Counted from the first letter of the stretch, positions 13,283 to 22,587 are shown. The stretch is 35,535 nucleotides of DNA from an uncultured Geobacter sp. (GCA_937871715.1 CALMOE010000013.1:1-35535), one strand, 5' to 3'. Notes: generated by a model from the sequence alone, not told the origin. Numbers and translations: made by a program.

Positions 13283-14818
13283 ATGCTCCTCATCAACCCT
13301 CCTGTTGCCAAGCCGTGCGAGCCCCCTGCCGGGGTGGCCCGCCTGGCCGGAGCCCTGCTTAGCCGCGGGATCCGATGCCGAGTCTGGGATGCCTCCCTGG
13401 ATGGACTCCTCTGGCTCCTTGGCGAGCCTCTGGCAGCAAGCGACACCTGGAGCCGGCGCGCCCTGCGCCACCGCGAGGCCCACATTGAGTCCATGCGGAA
13501 CCTGCGCACCTACACCTCACCGGACCGCTACCGCCGCTCGGTTGTGGATCTTGGCCGCATCCTCGACCTGCAGGGGAGGAGTCGCGGCGCAGCCATCACC
13601 CTGGGGGATTTCCAGCAGGAGCCCTTCTCCGCAGTGAGGAGCGACGGGCTGCTGGCAGCAGCCGGGAACCCGGAGGCAAACCCCTTCTTCCCCCTCTTCA
13701 GCCGTCGCCTGGAGAAGCTCCTCGGAGAGGGGGACTCCAGCGTCGGTTTCTCACTCAACTATCTCAACCAGGCGGCCTGCGCCTTCGCCATGATCGGCTT
13801 CATCCGCCGCCATTCACCTAGGACCGCCATCATCCTCGGAGGGGGGCTGGTCACCTCCTGGTTGCAACGACCAGAATGGCAAAGCCCCTTCACAGGCCTG
13901 GTGGACGAGATGGTGGCCGGCCCGGGGGAGGCCATCCTCCTCGCCAGGGCCGGCGGATTTTCGCAGGGAGACCCGACAACAACACCAGACTACTCGCAGC
14001 TCCCCCTTGACGACTACCTCTCACCGGGATTCGTACTCCCCTACAGCGCCGCCTCAGGCTGCTTCTGGAACCGCTGCTCCTTCTGCCCCGAGACTGCCGA
14101 AGGGAACAGGTACCGCCCCATCCCCGTCTCACGGGTGATGACCGAACTAAAGGATCTGGTTTGCCGTCATCGGCCGGCCCTTGTCCACCTGCTGGACAAC
14201 GCCCTCAGCCCGTCGCTCCTCTCCGGACTGGCAAACTCCCCGCCGGGAGCGCCGTGGTACGGCTTCGCCCGCTTCACCCCGGAGCTGGCAGACCCGGATT
14301 TCTGCCGCGACCTGGCCGCTTCGGGGTGCGTCATGCTCAAGCTGGGGCTGGAGTCGGGTGACCAGGGGGTGCTGGAACGAATGGATAAGGGGATCGACCT
14401 GGCGCTGGCCGCCACCGTGCTGGAAAACCTGCGCCGCGCGGGGATCGCCACCTACGTCTACCTCCTCTTCGGCACCCCTGCTGAGGACGAGGCAGCTGCC
14501 CGCCGCACCCTGGAGTACGTCCGGAGACACCACGAGGGGATAACCTTCCTCAACCTGGCCCTGTTCAACATGCCCCTGGGGAGCCCCGAGGCGGCCATCT
14601 ACGGCAGCGGAGCGCCTTCCAGGGACGACCTCTCCCTCTACACCCCCTTCAATCACCCCTCCGGCTGGGACCGGCCGAGGGTGAGGCGCTTCGTCAGCGG
14701 CGAGTTCGGCCGCGATCCAATTGTGGCGGCCATCCTGCGCCGGGATCCACCCCTGTTCACCTCCAACCATGCGCCGCTGTTCCTGCCCCCGCTCCTCCCC
14801 AAGGAGGGAGGGACCTGA
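13283..14818 (+). CDS. B12-binding-type radical SAM protein
   Basis: The 511-residue product begins with LLINPPVAKPCEPPAGVARLAGALLSRG, the start of a cobalamin-binding-like Rossmann domain (about 1-225) with GGG near 186. The radical SAM barrel follows (about 250-470). The cluster cysteines are C260, C265 and C268, spaced C-x4-C-x2-C, not the usual C-x3-C-x2-C; the bases confirm this. GLESG at about 354 and the YLLFGTP block are typical of the barrel. A DXHXXG cobalamin motif is not evident. The family includes methyltransferases and many of unknown substrate. The ribosome site is weak (GAAAG). A strong terminator follows. Confidence 0.85.
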   Translation: MLLINPPVAKPCEPPAGVARLAGALLSRGIRCRVWDASLDGLLWLLGEPLAASDTWSRRALRHREAHIESMRNLRTYTSPDRYRRSVVDLGRILDLQGRSRGAAITLGDFQQEPFSAVRSDGLLAAAGNPEANPFFPLFSRRLEKLLGEGDSSVGFSLNYLNQAACAFAMIGFIRRHSPRTAIILGGGLVTSWLQRPEWQSPFTGLVDEMVAGPGEAILLARAGGFSQGDPTTTPDYSQLPLDDYLSPGFVLPYSAASGCFWNRCSFCPETAEGNRYRPIPVSRVMTELKDLVCRHRPALVHLLDNALSPSLLSGLANSPPGAPWYGFARFTPELADPDFCRDLAASGCVMLKLGLESGDQGVLERMDKGIDLALAATVLENLRRAGIATYVYLLFGTPAEDEAAARRTLEYVRRHHEGITFLNLALFNMPLGSPEAAIYGSGAPSRDDLSLYTPFNHPSGWDRPRVRRFVSGEFGRDPIVAAILRRDPPLFTSNHAPLFLPPLLPKEGGT

Positions 14819-14848
14819 ACGTCTACCCCCTATAAATCCCGAAAACGG

Positions 14849-14881
14849 AACGGCCCGTGCGCATCTGTCGCACGGGCCGTT
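14849..14881. terminator. Bidirectional terminator
   Basis: A perfect 13-bp stem, AACGGCCCGTGCG with CGCACGGGCCGTT around a 7-base loop, lies between the convergent radical SAM and dcu genes. Confidence 0.85.
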
Positions 14882-14909
14882 CGCTTCCTCCCCCAACCTC
14901 TGTATCTGC

Positions 14910-16238
14910 TTAGAAAATCACCCGGGAGATCATGTAGGCGGTGACCGTGGATGTGGAGACCCCGATGAGGCCGGGGATCATGAAGCTGTGATTCAAGAGG
15001 TACTTGCCGATGCGGGTGGTGCCGGTGCGGTCGAAGTTGATGGCAGCCAGGTCGCTGGGGTAGAAGGCGAAGAAGAAGTAGGCGTAGCTGGCCGGCACCA
15101 GCCCCAGGAGCAGCGGCACCGGCAGGCCGAGGGCTAGCCCTAGCGGCAAGGTGATGGCCAGGGTCGCCGCCTGGCTCTTCACAAAGGCGGAGATGCAGAA
15201 GGTGGCGATGGCGAAGGTCCAGGGGGCCATCTTCACCATGATGCCGATGTTGTCCACGAGGAACTTCTTGTTGGCGCTGATGAAGGTATCGCTCATCCAG
15301 GCGATGCCGAAGATGGAGACAACGGCGATCATCCCGGCGATGAAGACGCTGGAGTGGGCTATGTCCTTGGCCTTGACGTCGGCGGCGAACATTATGAAGG
15401 CGCCGAAGGCGAGCATGACGAACTGCACCACAGTGGTCATGGGGACGGCTTTGCCTTCACTGTTCAGGGGGAGCAGGTCCGGGAAGATGGCAAAGAGGAT
15501 GATGGTGCCCACGCCGGCGAAGAAGAGCGCCACGGAGAGCTTGGCAGTGGAGGAGATCTCCTTGTCCAGGGTGGTCACGTCCGCATCGAGGGATTTGCGG
15601 AAATCCGGATCAGCAAGGCGGGCCTGGAACTCCTGATCCTTGTCCAGATCCTTCCCCCGGTTGAAGCTCCAGGCGGCCGCGGCCAGCACGCCGATCACAC
15701 CGGCAGGGAGGGTGACGGAGAGGATGTTCATCAGCGTTACAGGATGGCCGGCCTTGGCGGCGAAGCCGAGGAAGAAGGTGACCGCCGCGGCCACCGGGCT
15801 GGCGGTGATCCCCATCTGGGAGGCGACGCTGGAGATGGCCATGGGGCGTTCGGGACGGATGCCGGTCTTGATGGCCACGTCGGCGATGACCGGCAACAGG
15901 GCGTAGACCGCGTGGCCGGTGCCGACGCAGACGGTGAGGAAGAAGGTGGAGAGGGGGGCCAGGATGGTGACGTACTTGGGATGGGCGCGGAGCAGCTTCT
16001 CGGTCAGCTGCACCAGGTAGTCGAGGCCGCCGGCCACCTGCAGGGTCGCCGAGGCGGTGACCACCGCCAGGATGATCAGCATGACGGCGATTGGGGGCTC
16101 GGAAGGGGAGCTGCGGAAACCTAGGGTGAGAAGCGCGACACCGAGGCCGCCGATCAGGCCGAGGGCGACGCCCCCCCGGCGGATACCGACCAGCACGGCA
16201 CCAAGGACGAGGACGAACTGGATCCAGAACATTGTCAT
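14910..16238 (-). CDS. dcuB: Anaerobic C4-dicarboxylate transporter, Dcu family
   Basis: The 442-residue product has about 10-12 hydrophobic helices and is close to E. coli DcuA/DcuB in length. Diagnostic stretches are GGLDYLVQLTEKLLRAHPKYVTILAP, CVGTGHAVYALLPVI and RPMAISSVASQMGITASPVAAAV near the N-half, and AYFFFAFYPSDLAAINFDRTGTTRIGKYLLNHSFM at the end. Dcu carriers exchange fumarate, malate or aspartate for succinate across the inner membrane; Geobacter uses DcuB for fumarate respiration. A sigma-54 promoter lies 66 bp before the start and two palindromes lie further upstream. The two-component pair upstream on the same strand is the likely regulator. DcuA versus DcuB cannot be settled by eye. 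Confidence 0.92.
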   Translation of the reverse strand: MTMFWIQFVLVLGAVLVGIRRGGVALGLIGGLGVALLTLGFRSSPSEPPIAVMLIILAVVTASATLQVAGGLDYLVQLTEKLLRAHPKYVTILAPLSTFFLTVCVGTGHAVYALLPVIADVAIKTGIRPERPMAISSVASQMGITASPVAAAVTFFLGFAAKAGHPVTLMNILSVTLPAGVIGVLAAAAWSFNRGKDLDKDQEFQARLADPDFRKSLDADVTTLDKEISSTAKLSVALFFAGVGTIILFAIFPDLLPLNSEGKAVPMTTVVQFVMLAFGAFIMFAADVKAKDIAHSSVFIAGMIAVVSIFGIAWMSDTFISANKKFLVDNIGIMVKMAPWTFAIATFCISAFVKSQAATLAITLPLGLALGLPVPLLLGLVPASYAYFFFAFYPSDLAAINFDRTGTTRIGKYLLNHSFMIPGLIGVSTSTVTAYMISRVIF

Positions 16239-16303
16239 GGGACACCTCCATAGTGTGGGATAGCTGCGTGAGCCGGACGGCTCGAAACTGTTACCCTTTA
16301 CAA

Positions 16304-16319
16304 AGCATGAAGGATGCCA
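16304..16319 (-). promoter_or_regulatory. Sigma-54 promoter of dcuB
   Basis: On the minus strand TGGCATCCTTCATGCT fits the -24/-12 consensus with correct GG/GC spacing, about 66 bp before ATG 16238. Confidence 0.75.
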
Positions 16320-16397
16320 AGAGAGATTTATCCATATACCTATACGATATTATTAAGCAATTTCGACTTGCACAACTGGTCCCATCGCCCCACCCCC

Positions 16398-16414
16398 CAT
16401 AACCCCAGGTTATG
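16398..16414. promoter_or_regulatory. Palindromic activator site 1 for dcuB
   Basis: CATAACCCCAGGTTATG is a 7+3+7 inverted repeat (CATAACC-CCA-GGTTATG). It is about 80 bp upstream of the -24 element, a typical enhancer distance. Confidence 0.7.
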
Positions 16415-16487
16415 AATGTTGCCCGCCGAGCGGCTATTTCGATGGCATTTCATATGGTTAGCCGTAATTATAACCGGAGGGGATGGT

Positions 16488-16502
16488 ATAACCTGGGGTT
16501 AT
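16488..16502. promoter_or_regulatory. Palindromic activator site 2 for dcuB
   Basis: ATAACCTGGGGTTAT has the same ATAACC-N3-GGTTAT arms as site 1. Site centres are 89 bp apart. A half-site ATAACC also occurs at 16470-16475. Together with the promoter these account for most of the 375-bp gap 16239-16613. Confidence 0.7.
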
Positions 16503-16613
16503 GCCGGTTCGACGCAGACGCCGGGCGGGAGCTGCCGGAATGAGAACCTTTTGGACAATTTCTGCAATCTGGCTATCAATTCCTCTTGCGTAATATCTTC
16601 CCCCGCCGGCGTT

Positions 16614-18026
16614 TCAATCACGCAGCATCTTCAGCCGCTTGTTCAGTGCGGGCTGGGAGATGCCGAGGAGGCGGGCGGCCAGGGTCTGGTTCCCCCCTGC
16701 CCGGGCCATGGCCTCGGCAACCAGGAACCCCGCCGCCTCGGCGAAGGTGGGGAGATCGGGGAAGCCGGCAAAGGGGTTCTGTCTCGCCGAAGAGGAGGGG
16801 GACGTGGCCGTCTGCTTTGCCGTGCCGACCGCCCTGACGAAGGAGTCCATGGAGAGCATCTTCTCCCGGTGGATGCTGACGGCATCGTAGGCCATGGCCT
16901 TCAGCTCCCGCACGTTTCCGGGAAACCCATAGGTTGCCAGGAGTGGCGCCAGTTCCCGGGGGGGTGTCGGTTTCTTCTTCCCCAGTGCCCGGGCCGCCTC
17001 GGCGAGGAAGTGGTCCAGGAGCAGGGGGATGTCGCCGGTCCGCTCCCGCAGGGGGGGAACATACACCTGGTGGGTGCGGAGGCGGTAGTAGAGGTCGCGG
17101 CGGAAGGTTCCAGCCCCCTCCTTCTCCGCCAGGTTCTGGTGGGTGGCGACGATGATCCTTGCGGAGAGGCGCCTCGGCTGGTCGCTCCCCAGGGGGAAGT
17201 ACTCCCCCTCCTGGAGGAGGCGCAGCAGCTTCACCTGGGAGGGGATGGAGAGGTCGCCGATCTCGTCAAGGAAGAGGGTGCCGTCCCCTGCCTCCTCCAC
17301 CATCCCCCGCCGCACCTGTTCGGCGCCGGTGAAGGCGCCCCGGACATGGCCGAAGAGGGTGTCGCTGAAGACCGTGTCGTCCAGTCCGGCGACGTTGACC
17401 GTCACCAGCTTCCCCCGGCAGCCGCTCAAGGCGTGGGCGGCCCGGGCGACCAACTCCTTCCCCACGCCGCTCTCCCCGGTGATGAGGAGCGGCTGGGGGC
17501 TTTTCGCCACCGCCTCCACGTAGGCGAAAATCGCCAGCATCCCCCGGTCGCCGGTTACTATGGGGGCGAATGCCTCGGGGTGCTGCAGCTCGCCGGAGGC
17601 GAGGCGACCCGCCATCTCCCGGTAGTCCCGCTCCATCTCCTTCATCCGCACCGCCCGCAGCACCCCGCCGACGATCCTGTCCTCCTCGTCGGTCTTGATG
17701 AAGTAGTCGAAGGCGCCGAGCTTCATGCAGCGGACCGCGGTCTCCAGCTGGTTGAGGCCGCTCACCACGATGGTGGTCACCTCGGGGTGGCACTCGCCGA
17801 TTGCCTTCAGCAGCTCCTCTCCGGAGATGTGGGGCATGGTGAGATCCAGGAGTACCAGGCCGATGCCGCCCCTATCCAGCAGCCCCATGACATCACGGCT
17901 CTCCTGGCAGGTGACGATGTTGGTCAGGCCGGCACAGCTCCTCAGGGTGAGGGAGAGGGATTTCAGCCAGGCCGGTTCGTCGTCCACCAGGAGTATGGCG
18001 AAGGGGGGGTAGCTCTGGGGGGTCAT
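16614..18026 (-). CDS. NtrC-family response regulator, sigma-54 dependent
   Basis: The 470-residue product has a receiver (phospho-acceptor D61 in LVLLDLTMP, K111 in YFIKTDE) and a sigma-54 AAA+ domain (GESGVGK at 184-190, GAFTGA at 230-235, arginine-finger region FRRDLYYRL). It ends in a Fis-type helix-turn-helix (TLAARLLGISQPALNKRLKML). Once phosphorylated it should form a ring and open sigma-54 promoters. Its start overlaps the kinase stop in an ATGA, so the two are co-translated. The kinase partner and the palindromes before dcuB make dicarboxylate uptake its probable target. It has no ligand domain of its own. Confidence 0.93.
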   Translation of the reverse strand: MTPQSYPPFAILLVDDEPAWLKSLSLTLRSCAGLTNIVTCQESRDVMGLLDRGGIGLVLLDLTMPHISGEELLKAIGECHPEVTTIVVSGLNQLETAVRCMKLGAFDYFIKTDEEDRIVGGVLRAVRMKEMERDYREMAGRLASGELQHPEAFAPIVTGDRGMLAIFAYVEAVAKSPQPLLITGESGVGKELVARAAHALSGCRGKLVTVNVAGLDDTVFSDTLFGHVRGAFTGAEQVRRGMVEEAGDGTLFLDEIGDLSIPSQVKLLRLLQEGEYFPLGSDQPRRLSARIIVATHQNLAEKEGAGTFRRDLYYRLRTHQVYVPPLRERTGDIPLLLDHFLAEAARALGKKKPTPPRELAPLLATYGFPGNVRELKAMAYDAVSIHREKMLSMDSFVRAVGTAKQTATSPSSSARQNPFAGFPDLPTFAEAAGFLVAEAMARAGGNQTLAARLLGISQPALNKRLKMLRD

Positions 18027-19783
18027 GGGGTCTCCTCCTCTAGGGCCGGGAGCACCAGGGTGACGATGGTTCCGGTGCCAAGGGTTGATTCGAACTGCAG
18101 CCTGCCGCCGTGCTCCTTGACGATGCCGGTGGAGACGGAGAGGCCGAGGCCGGTCCCGCCGGAATCCCGCTTGGTGGTGAAGAACGGGTCGGTCAGGCGG
18201 GGGAGGTCCTCGGGGGCGATGCCGCCCCCCTCGTCCCGCACCGTCAGGAGGAGGCTCCCGGTCGAGCGGTTATGGCGGGTGGACACCATGATCCCCCGCT
18301 CGGGGTCGGGGAGGGCCTGGCAGGCGTTGATGACCAGGTTGACCACCACCTGCTCGATCCGCTGGGCATGCCCCCGGAATGGGGGAAGGTTGTCGCCGTA
18401 GTCGACCCGGAAGCGGCTGGTGGCCTTGCGCAGAGTCGGCTCCACCAGGCGCAGCGCCGTGGCCACGATCTCGTTCAGGTTCAAGGGGGACAACTCGGCC
18501 AGGTCGTCTCGCCGGGCAAAGTCCTTGAGATCGTTGACAATCCGCTTGATCCTCTTGGCGCCGTCGTGCATCTCGTCGAGCATCCGGGGGATCTCGTCCC
18601 GCATCTCATTGTAGGGGAGCCCCCCGAGAAGGAACTCCCCCTGCTCGGCGGCATGGTTATCCAGGATGGTCCGGGCGTCCCGGTGGACTCGTTTCAGCAC
18701 CGGCAGGTCCAGGAGAATCAGGCCGGTGGGGTTGTTGATCTCGTGGGCCACACCGGAGACCAGCACCCCCAGGGCGGCCAGCTTGTCAGCCTGCAGCAGC
18801 TGCTGCTGGTTGCGGCGCAGCTCCTCCTCCGCATGTTTACGCTCGGCGATCTCCCGGGTCAAGTCGGCGGTACGCAGGGCCACCTGGCGGTGCAGGGTCC
18901 GGGACCAGAGGGCGAACACCCCGAGGAGGAGCACCAGGGGGACCACCACCACGGCGGCATAGCGGGCAATGGTGCGCCACTCCACATGCTCCGGCTCCAG
19001 CACCCCCAGCCACTCATTGTAGATCTTTTCGTACTGGCCGGTCTTGCGCAGGATCGCCAGCCCCTCGTTGAAGCGGGAGAGGAGTTCGGCGTTCCCCTTT
19101 TTGACGGCATAGCCGTAGCGGTGGGTCGCCACGTTGCGCACCACGGGGAGGAGGTTGGTCAGCTTCAGCTCGCGGATCAGGTACATCCCGGGGACGATGG
19201 CGACGATGGCGTAGTCGGTCTTCCCCGCCGCTACCAGCCGCAGGGCATCGGCCGGGGTCGGGGTGAGATGCAGCCTTCCGCTGAACCCGGTCCGGGCAAG
19301 CAGGTCGTGCATGATCCCACCCCGGTGGACGGCAACGCTCCTCCCCGCCAGTTCGTCGAGGGAGTTGACCGGGGGGGAATCCCGGCGGGCGAAGATGGCA
19401 TGGTTGACCATGGCATGGGGGGTGGAGAAATCGACGGTCTCGGCCCTCTCCCCGGAAAGGGACATCCCTTCGAGGACATCGACACCGCCGTTCTGCAGGG
19501 CGGTGCGTACCTCGGACCAGCCGCCGAGGCGAAACTCCACCCGCATCCCCATCACTTCGGCAATCGCCCTGGTCAGTGCAACGTTGAACCCCGCCGGATT
19601 CCCCCCCTTATCCAGGTACTCGTAGGGGGGATAGTCCCGGTCACCGCCGACGACGATAGCCCGCTCTCCCCCCCCTTCGGCTCCGGCGACAGTGGCCAAA
19701 GCGAGGAGTAGCAGGGTAATGGAGAACACAGGCCAGCCGAGGCGGCGTCCCCTCTTATCTCCCGACCGGCGATGACCGTACAT
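18023..19783 (-). CDS. Histidine kinase with periplasmic solute-binding (SBP_bac_3) sensor
   Basis: The 586-residue product has a signal peptide (about 1-35), a family-3 solute-binding domain (about 40-262, starting IVVGGDRDYPPYEYLDKGGNPAGFNV), a membrane helix (about 273-293), a coiled coil (about 300-335), a HisKA domain with H347 (SGVAHEINNP) and an ATPase domain (N-box NLVINA 482-487, G1 DEGGG 517-521, G2 GGTGLGL 542-548). The periplasmic domain should bind a small ligand, by context perhaps a dicarboxylate or amino acid. ATG 19783 has GGGAGGG upstream; an in-frame extension to 19942 overlaps the divergent MFS gene and precedes the signal peptide. It is co-translated with the regulator through an ATGA overlap. 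Confidence 0.92.
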   Translation of the reverse strand: MYGHRRSGDKRGRRLGWPVFSITLLLLALATVAGAEGGGERAIVVGGDRDYPPYEYLDKGGNPAGFNVALTRAIAEVMGMRVEFRLGGWSEVRTALQNGGVDVLEGMSLSGERAETVDFSTPHAMVNHAIFARRDSPPVNSLDELAGRSVAVHRGGIMHDLLARTGFSGRLHLTPTPADALRLVAAGKTDYAIVAIVPGMYLIRELKLTNLLPVVRNVATHRYGYAVKKGNAELLSRFNEGLAILRKTGQYEKIYNEWLGVLEPEHVEWRTIARYAAVVVVPLVLLLGVFALWSRTLHRQVALRTADLTREIAERKHAEEELRRNQQQLLQADKLAALGVLVSGVAHEINNPTGLILLDLPVLKRVHRDARTILDNHAAEQGEFLLGGLPYNEMRDEIPRMLDEMHDGAKRIKRIVNDLKDFARRDDLAELSPLNLNEIVATALRLVEPTLRKATSRFRVDYGDNLPPFRGHAQRIEQVVVNLVINACQALPDPERGIMVSTRHNRSTGSLLLTVRDEGGGIAPEDLPRLTDPFFTTKRDSGGTGLGLSVSTGIVKEHGGRLQFESTLGTGTIVTLVLPALEEETP

Positions 19784-19920
19784 CTGGTCCCTCCCCACCA
19801 TGGCGATTGACTTCGCTACAAAGCATACCCCACTTTGCCGTTCCGGCCAGCAGCTGGCGAAAAGGTGTCGGCAAAAATGCACCACCGTGTTATACAGGGT
19901 CCCGACCCCCACGGAGGAAG

Positions 19921-21141
19921 ATGTCAGTGCCGCAGCTGCCAAGAGAATTCAACCGTTCCTTCCTCAGCTTCGTCGTTGCCCGGGCCGCAGGGACCGTCGC
20001 CTTCCAGATGGCCGGGGTGGCGGTGGGGTGGCACGTGTACGCCCTCACCGGCAGGGCCTTCGACCTGGGGCTGGTGGGGCTGGCCCAATTCCTCCCCTCG
20101 GTGGTACTGGTGCTGGTCGCCGGCCATGCGGCAGACCGCTACAACCGCCGCGCCATCGTCGCCACGGCCCAGATCGCCATGGCCCTGCTCCTCGCCCTCC
20201 TCGCCCTGGGAAGCTTCGGCGGCTGGATCGGCCGGGACGCCATCCTGGGGATCCTCTTCCTCATCGGCATCGCCCGCTCCTTCGAGTTCACCACCCTGCA
20301 GACCATCCTCCCCGGTCTGGTGGACCAGGAGACCCTGCCGCGGGCCCTGGCCCTGGCCGGCTCGGTCCGCCAGGGGGGGGTGATCATTGGCCCGCTCCTG
20401 GGGGGGTTCCTCTACCTGGCCGGCGCCACCACCGTCTACCTGACCAGCGCGCTCCTCTTCGTCGTATCGGCAATCATCACCCTCTCCCTCGCCATGGCCC
20501 GTCAGACTACCAGCCGGGAGCCCCCGTCGATCTCATCCTTCCTGGCCGGCATCCGCTTCATCAGGGGGAGGCCCGTCCTCTTCGGCGCCCTCTCCCTCGA
20601 CCTGTTCGCCGTGCTCCTCGGCGGGGCCACCGCCCTCCTCCCCATCTACGCCCGGGACATCCTCCAGACCGGCCCCGGTGGGCTAGGGATGCTGCGGGCC
20701 GCCCCGGCCATCGGAGCGCTGCTGGTGTCGCTTGCCATGGTCCGCTTCCCCCTCAGGCGCCGGGTGGGGCGGACCATGTTCGCCTGCGTGGCCCTCTTCG
20801 GGGGCGCCACGATCGGTTTCGCCCTCTCATCCTGGCTCCCCCTCTCCTGCCTGCTGCTGGCGGTACTGGGGGGGGCGGACATGGTGAGCGTGGTGATCCG
20901 CTCCACCCTGGTGCAGCTGCAGACGCCGGACGAGATGCGCGGGCGAGTTAGCGCGGTGAACGCCATCTTCATCGGCTCCTCCAACGAGCTGGGGGAGTTC
21001 GAGTCGGGCCTCACCGCCGCCTGGTTCGGTGTGGTGCCAGCGGTACTCATCGGCGGCTTCGGCACCCTGATCGTGGTGCTCTTCTGGGCCCGGCTCTTCC
21101 CCGAGCTGCTGCGCCACGACCGGCTGAAGGCGCAGACGTAA
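19921..21141 (+). CDS. MFS transporter, EntS-like (MFS_3)
   Basis: This 406-residue protein has about 12 hydrophobic segments and the MFS loop motif (GHAADRYNRRAIV, about 63-75). It also has the GSVRQGGVIIGPLLGG and MRGRVSAVN blocks typical of MFS_3 exporters such as enterobactin exporter EntS. It probably exports a small molecule by proton exchange; no siderophore genes are near, so the substrate is unknown. The ATG at 19921 has GGAGGA upstream with a short 2-base spacing. The frame is open earlier (from 19807), but that part does not look like MFS. It is divergent from the kinase gene. Confidence 0.88.
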   Translation: MSVPQLPREFNRSFLSFVVARAAGTVAFQMAGVAVGWHVYALTGRAFDLGLVGLAQFLPSVVLVLVAGHAADRYNRRAIVATAQIAMALLLALLALGSFGGWIGRDAILGILFLIGIARSFEFTTLQTILPGLVDQETLPRALALAGSVRQGGVIIGPLLGGFLYLAGATTVYLTSALLFVVSAIITLSLAMARQTTSREPPSISSFLAGIRFIRGRPVLFGALSLDLFAVLLGGATALLPIYARDILQTGPGGLGMLRAAPAIGALLVSLAMVRFPLRRRVGRTMFACVALFGGATIGFALSSWLPLSCLLLAVLGGADMVSVVIRSTLVQLQTPDEMRGRVSAVNAIFIGSSNELGEFESGLTAAWFGVVPAVLIGGFGTLIVVLFWARLFPELLRHDRLKAQT

Positions 21142-21142
21142 G

Positions 21143-21172
21143 AAGGGCCTGGCGATTCGCCGCCAGGCCCTT
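21143..21172. terminator. Bidirectional terminator
   Basis: AAGGGCCTGGCG pairs perfectly with CGCCAGGCCCTT around 6 bases, directly after the MFS stop codon and before the end of convergent selA. Confidence 0.85.
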
Positions 21173-21198
21173 TCGATTCATACCAATGCAAATCCCCC

Positions 21199-22578
21199 CT
21201 ACCCATCCAGCCCCTCCAGGGCGGCGGCCACGAAAGGCAGGTCGTCGTCCATGATGGTGCGGACGTCGAGGAGGAAGAGCCCCCTGGAGATCCGTCCTAC
21301 CACCGGGGTGGCGGCGCGGCGCAAGCGCGCCTCGATCTCCCCGGGGGAGAGTCGCCCGCTCTCCACGGCCAGGAGACTGGTGGGGAGCTGCAACAGCGGC
21401 AGGGCACCTCCGCCTACCATGGAGACCCCGCTAACCAGGGAGAGGCGCACCCCTTCCGGGAGATGCCGCTTAAGCCGGCGGAGCATCCTGCCTCCTCGAG
21501 CCGCCAGATCCTCCTCTGTCATGGTGAGCATCCGCAGGGTGGGGATCTCCTTGAGCGCCTGCCGTTCGTCCCTGTAGAGGCGCAGCACCCCCTCCAGGGC
21601 AGCCAGGGTCATCTTGTCCACCCGCAGGGCGCGCAGGAGCGGATGCTTCTTCATGGCGGAGATGAACTCCCGACGGCCGGCGATGATGCCGATCTGGGGC
21701 CCGCCCAGAAGCTTATCGCCGCTGCAGACAACCACGTCGGCGCCGCTCTGCAGGTACTGCTGCACCGTCTTCTCGCCGCACCCCAGGAGCGGCTCCAGGT
21801 CGATCATCAGGCCGCTGCCGCAGTCAACCAGCAGGGGGATGCCGCTCTCCTTTGCCAGGGCCGCCAGCTCACCCGCTCCAACCTCGGCGGTGAAGCCGAC
21901 CACGGCGAAGTTGCTGCAGCTCACCTTGAGAATGAGGCCGGTCTGATCATTGATGGCACCCCGGTAATCCTTCGGGTGGGTACGGTTGGTGGTCCCTACC
22001 TCACGCAGCACGGCGCCGCTCTGCTCCATCACCTCGGGGATGCGGAAGGAGCCGCCGATCTCCACCAGCTCCCCCCGGGATACTATCACCTCCCGCCCCC
22101 GTGACATGGCGGCCAGGGCCAGCAGCAGGGCTGCGGCGTTGTTGTTCACCACGATGGCCGCCTCGGCGCCGGTGATCTCGCAGATCAGTGGCTCCACATG
22201 GCTGTAGCGTTCACCCCGCTCTCCTGCGACAAGGTCGAACTCAAGATTGGAGTAGTGGCTGGAGGTCTCCACCAGCTGGTGGACGACCTTCGGGGGGAGG
22301 GGAGATCTGCCCAGATTGGTGTTGATCACCGTGCCGCTGCCGTTAACCACCCGGCGCAGGCTGGGGGTGTCGAGCCGCACCAGGACGGCCCCTATCCTGG
22401 CGATGATTACGTCCATCTCCGGCACGGCTTCACCGCGGCGCAGCTCGGCGCGGAGCTCTTCCAGGACAGTGCGGATCCCCAGCAGCATCAGGGGGCGGTG
22501 ATAAAGCCGCAGCCAGGAGGCCGCGGCTGGGTGGGTAAGGATTTTGTCAACCTTGGGAATTCTGCTGAGGTGGGGCAT
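21199..22578 (-). CDS. selA: L-seryl-tRNA(Sec) selenium transferase
   Basis: SelA converts seryl-tRNA(Sec) to selenocysteinyl-tRNA with selenophosphate, using PLP. The product has 459 residues, a normal length. The PLP lysine is K289 in VVCSGDKLLGGPQIGII; RVVNGSGTVINTNLGRSPLP and VVNNNAAALLLAL are other signatures. The organism therefore probably makes selenoproteins, although selB, selD and tRNA-Sec are not in the window. It starts 9 bp after the GntR gene on the same strand, with AAGGGA before ATG 22578, and is likely co-transcribed with it. The pairing of selA with a GntR regulator is unusual. Confidence 0.95.
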   Translation of the reverse strand: MPHLSRIPKVDKILTHPAAASWLRLYHRPLMLLGIRTVLEELRAELRRGEAVPEMDVIIARIGAVLVRLDTPSLRRVVNGSGTVINTNLGRSPLPPKVVHQLVETSSHYSNLEFDLVAGERGERYSHVEPLICEITGAEAAIVVNNNAAALLLALAAMSRGREVIVSRGELVEIGGSFRIPEVMEQSGAVLREVGTTNRTHPKDYRGAINDQTGLILKVSCSNFAVVGFTAEVGAGELAALAKESGIPLLVDCGSGLMIDLEPLLGCGEKTVQQYLQSGADVVVCSGDKLLGGPQIGIIAGRREFISAMKKHPLLRALRVDKMTLAALEGVLRLYRDERQALKEIPTLRMLTMTEEDLAARGGRMLRRLKRHLPEGVRLSLVSGVSMVGGGALPLLQLPTSLLAVESGRLSPGEIEARLRRAATPVVGRISRGLFLLDVRTIMDDDLPFVAAALEGLDG

Positions 22579-22587
22579 CTATCCCTT

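Noticed and set aside
16416-18401. Plus-strand frame of about 660 codons
   Set aside because: It is antisense to the NtrC-type regulator and the end of the kinase; no domain is seen.
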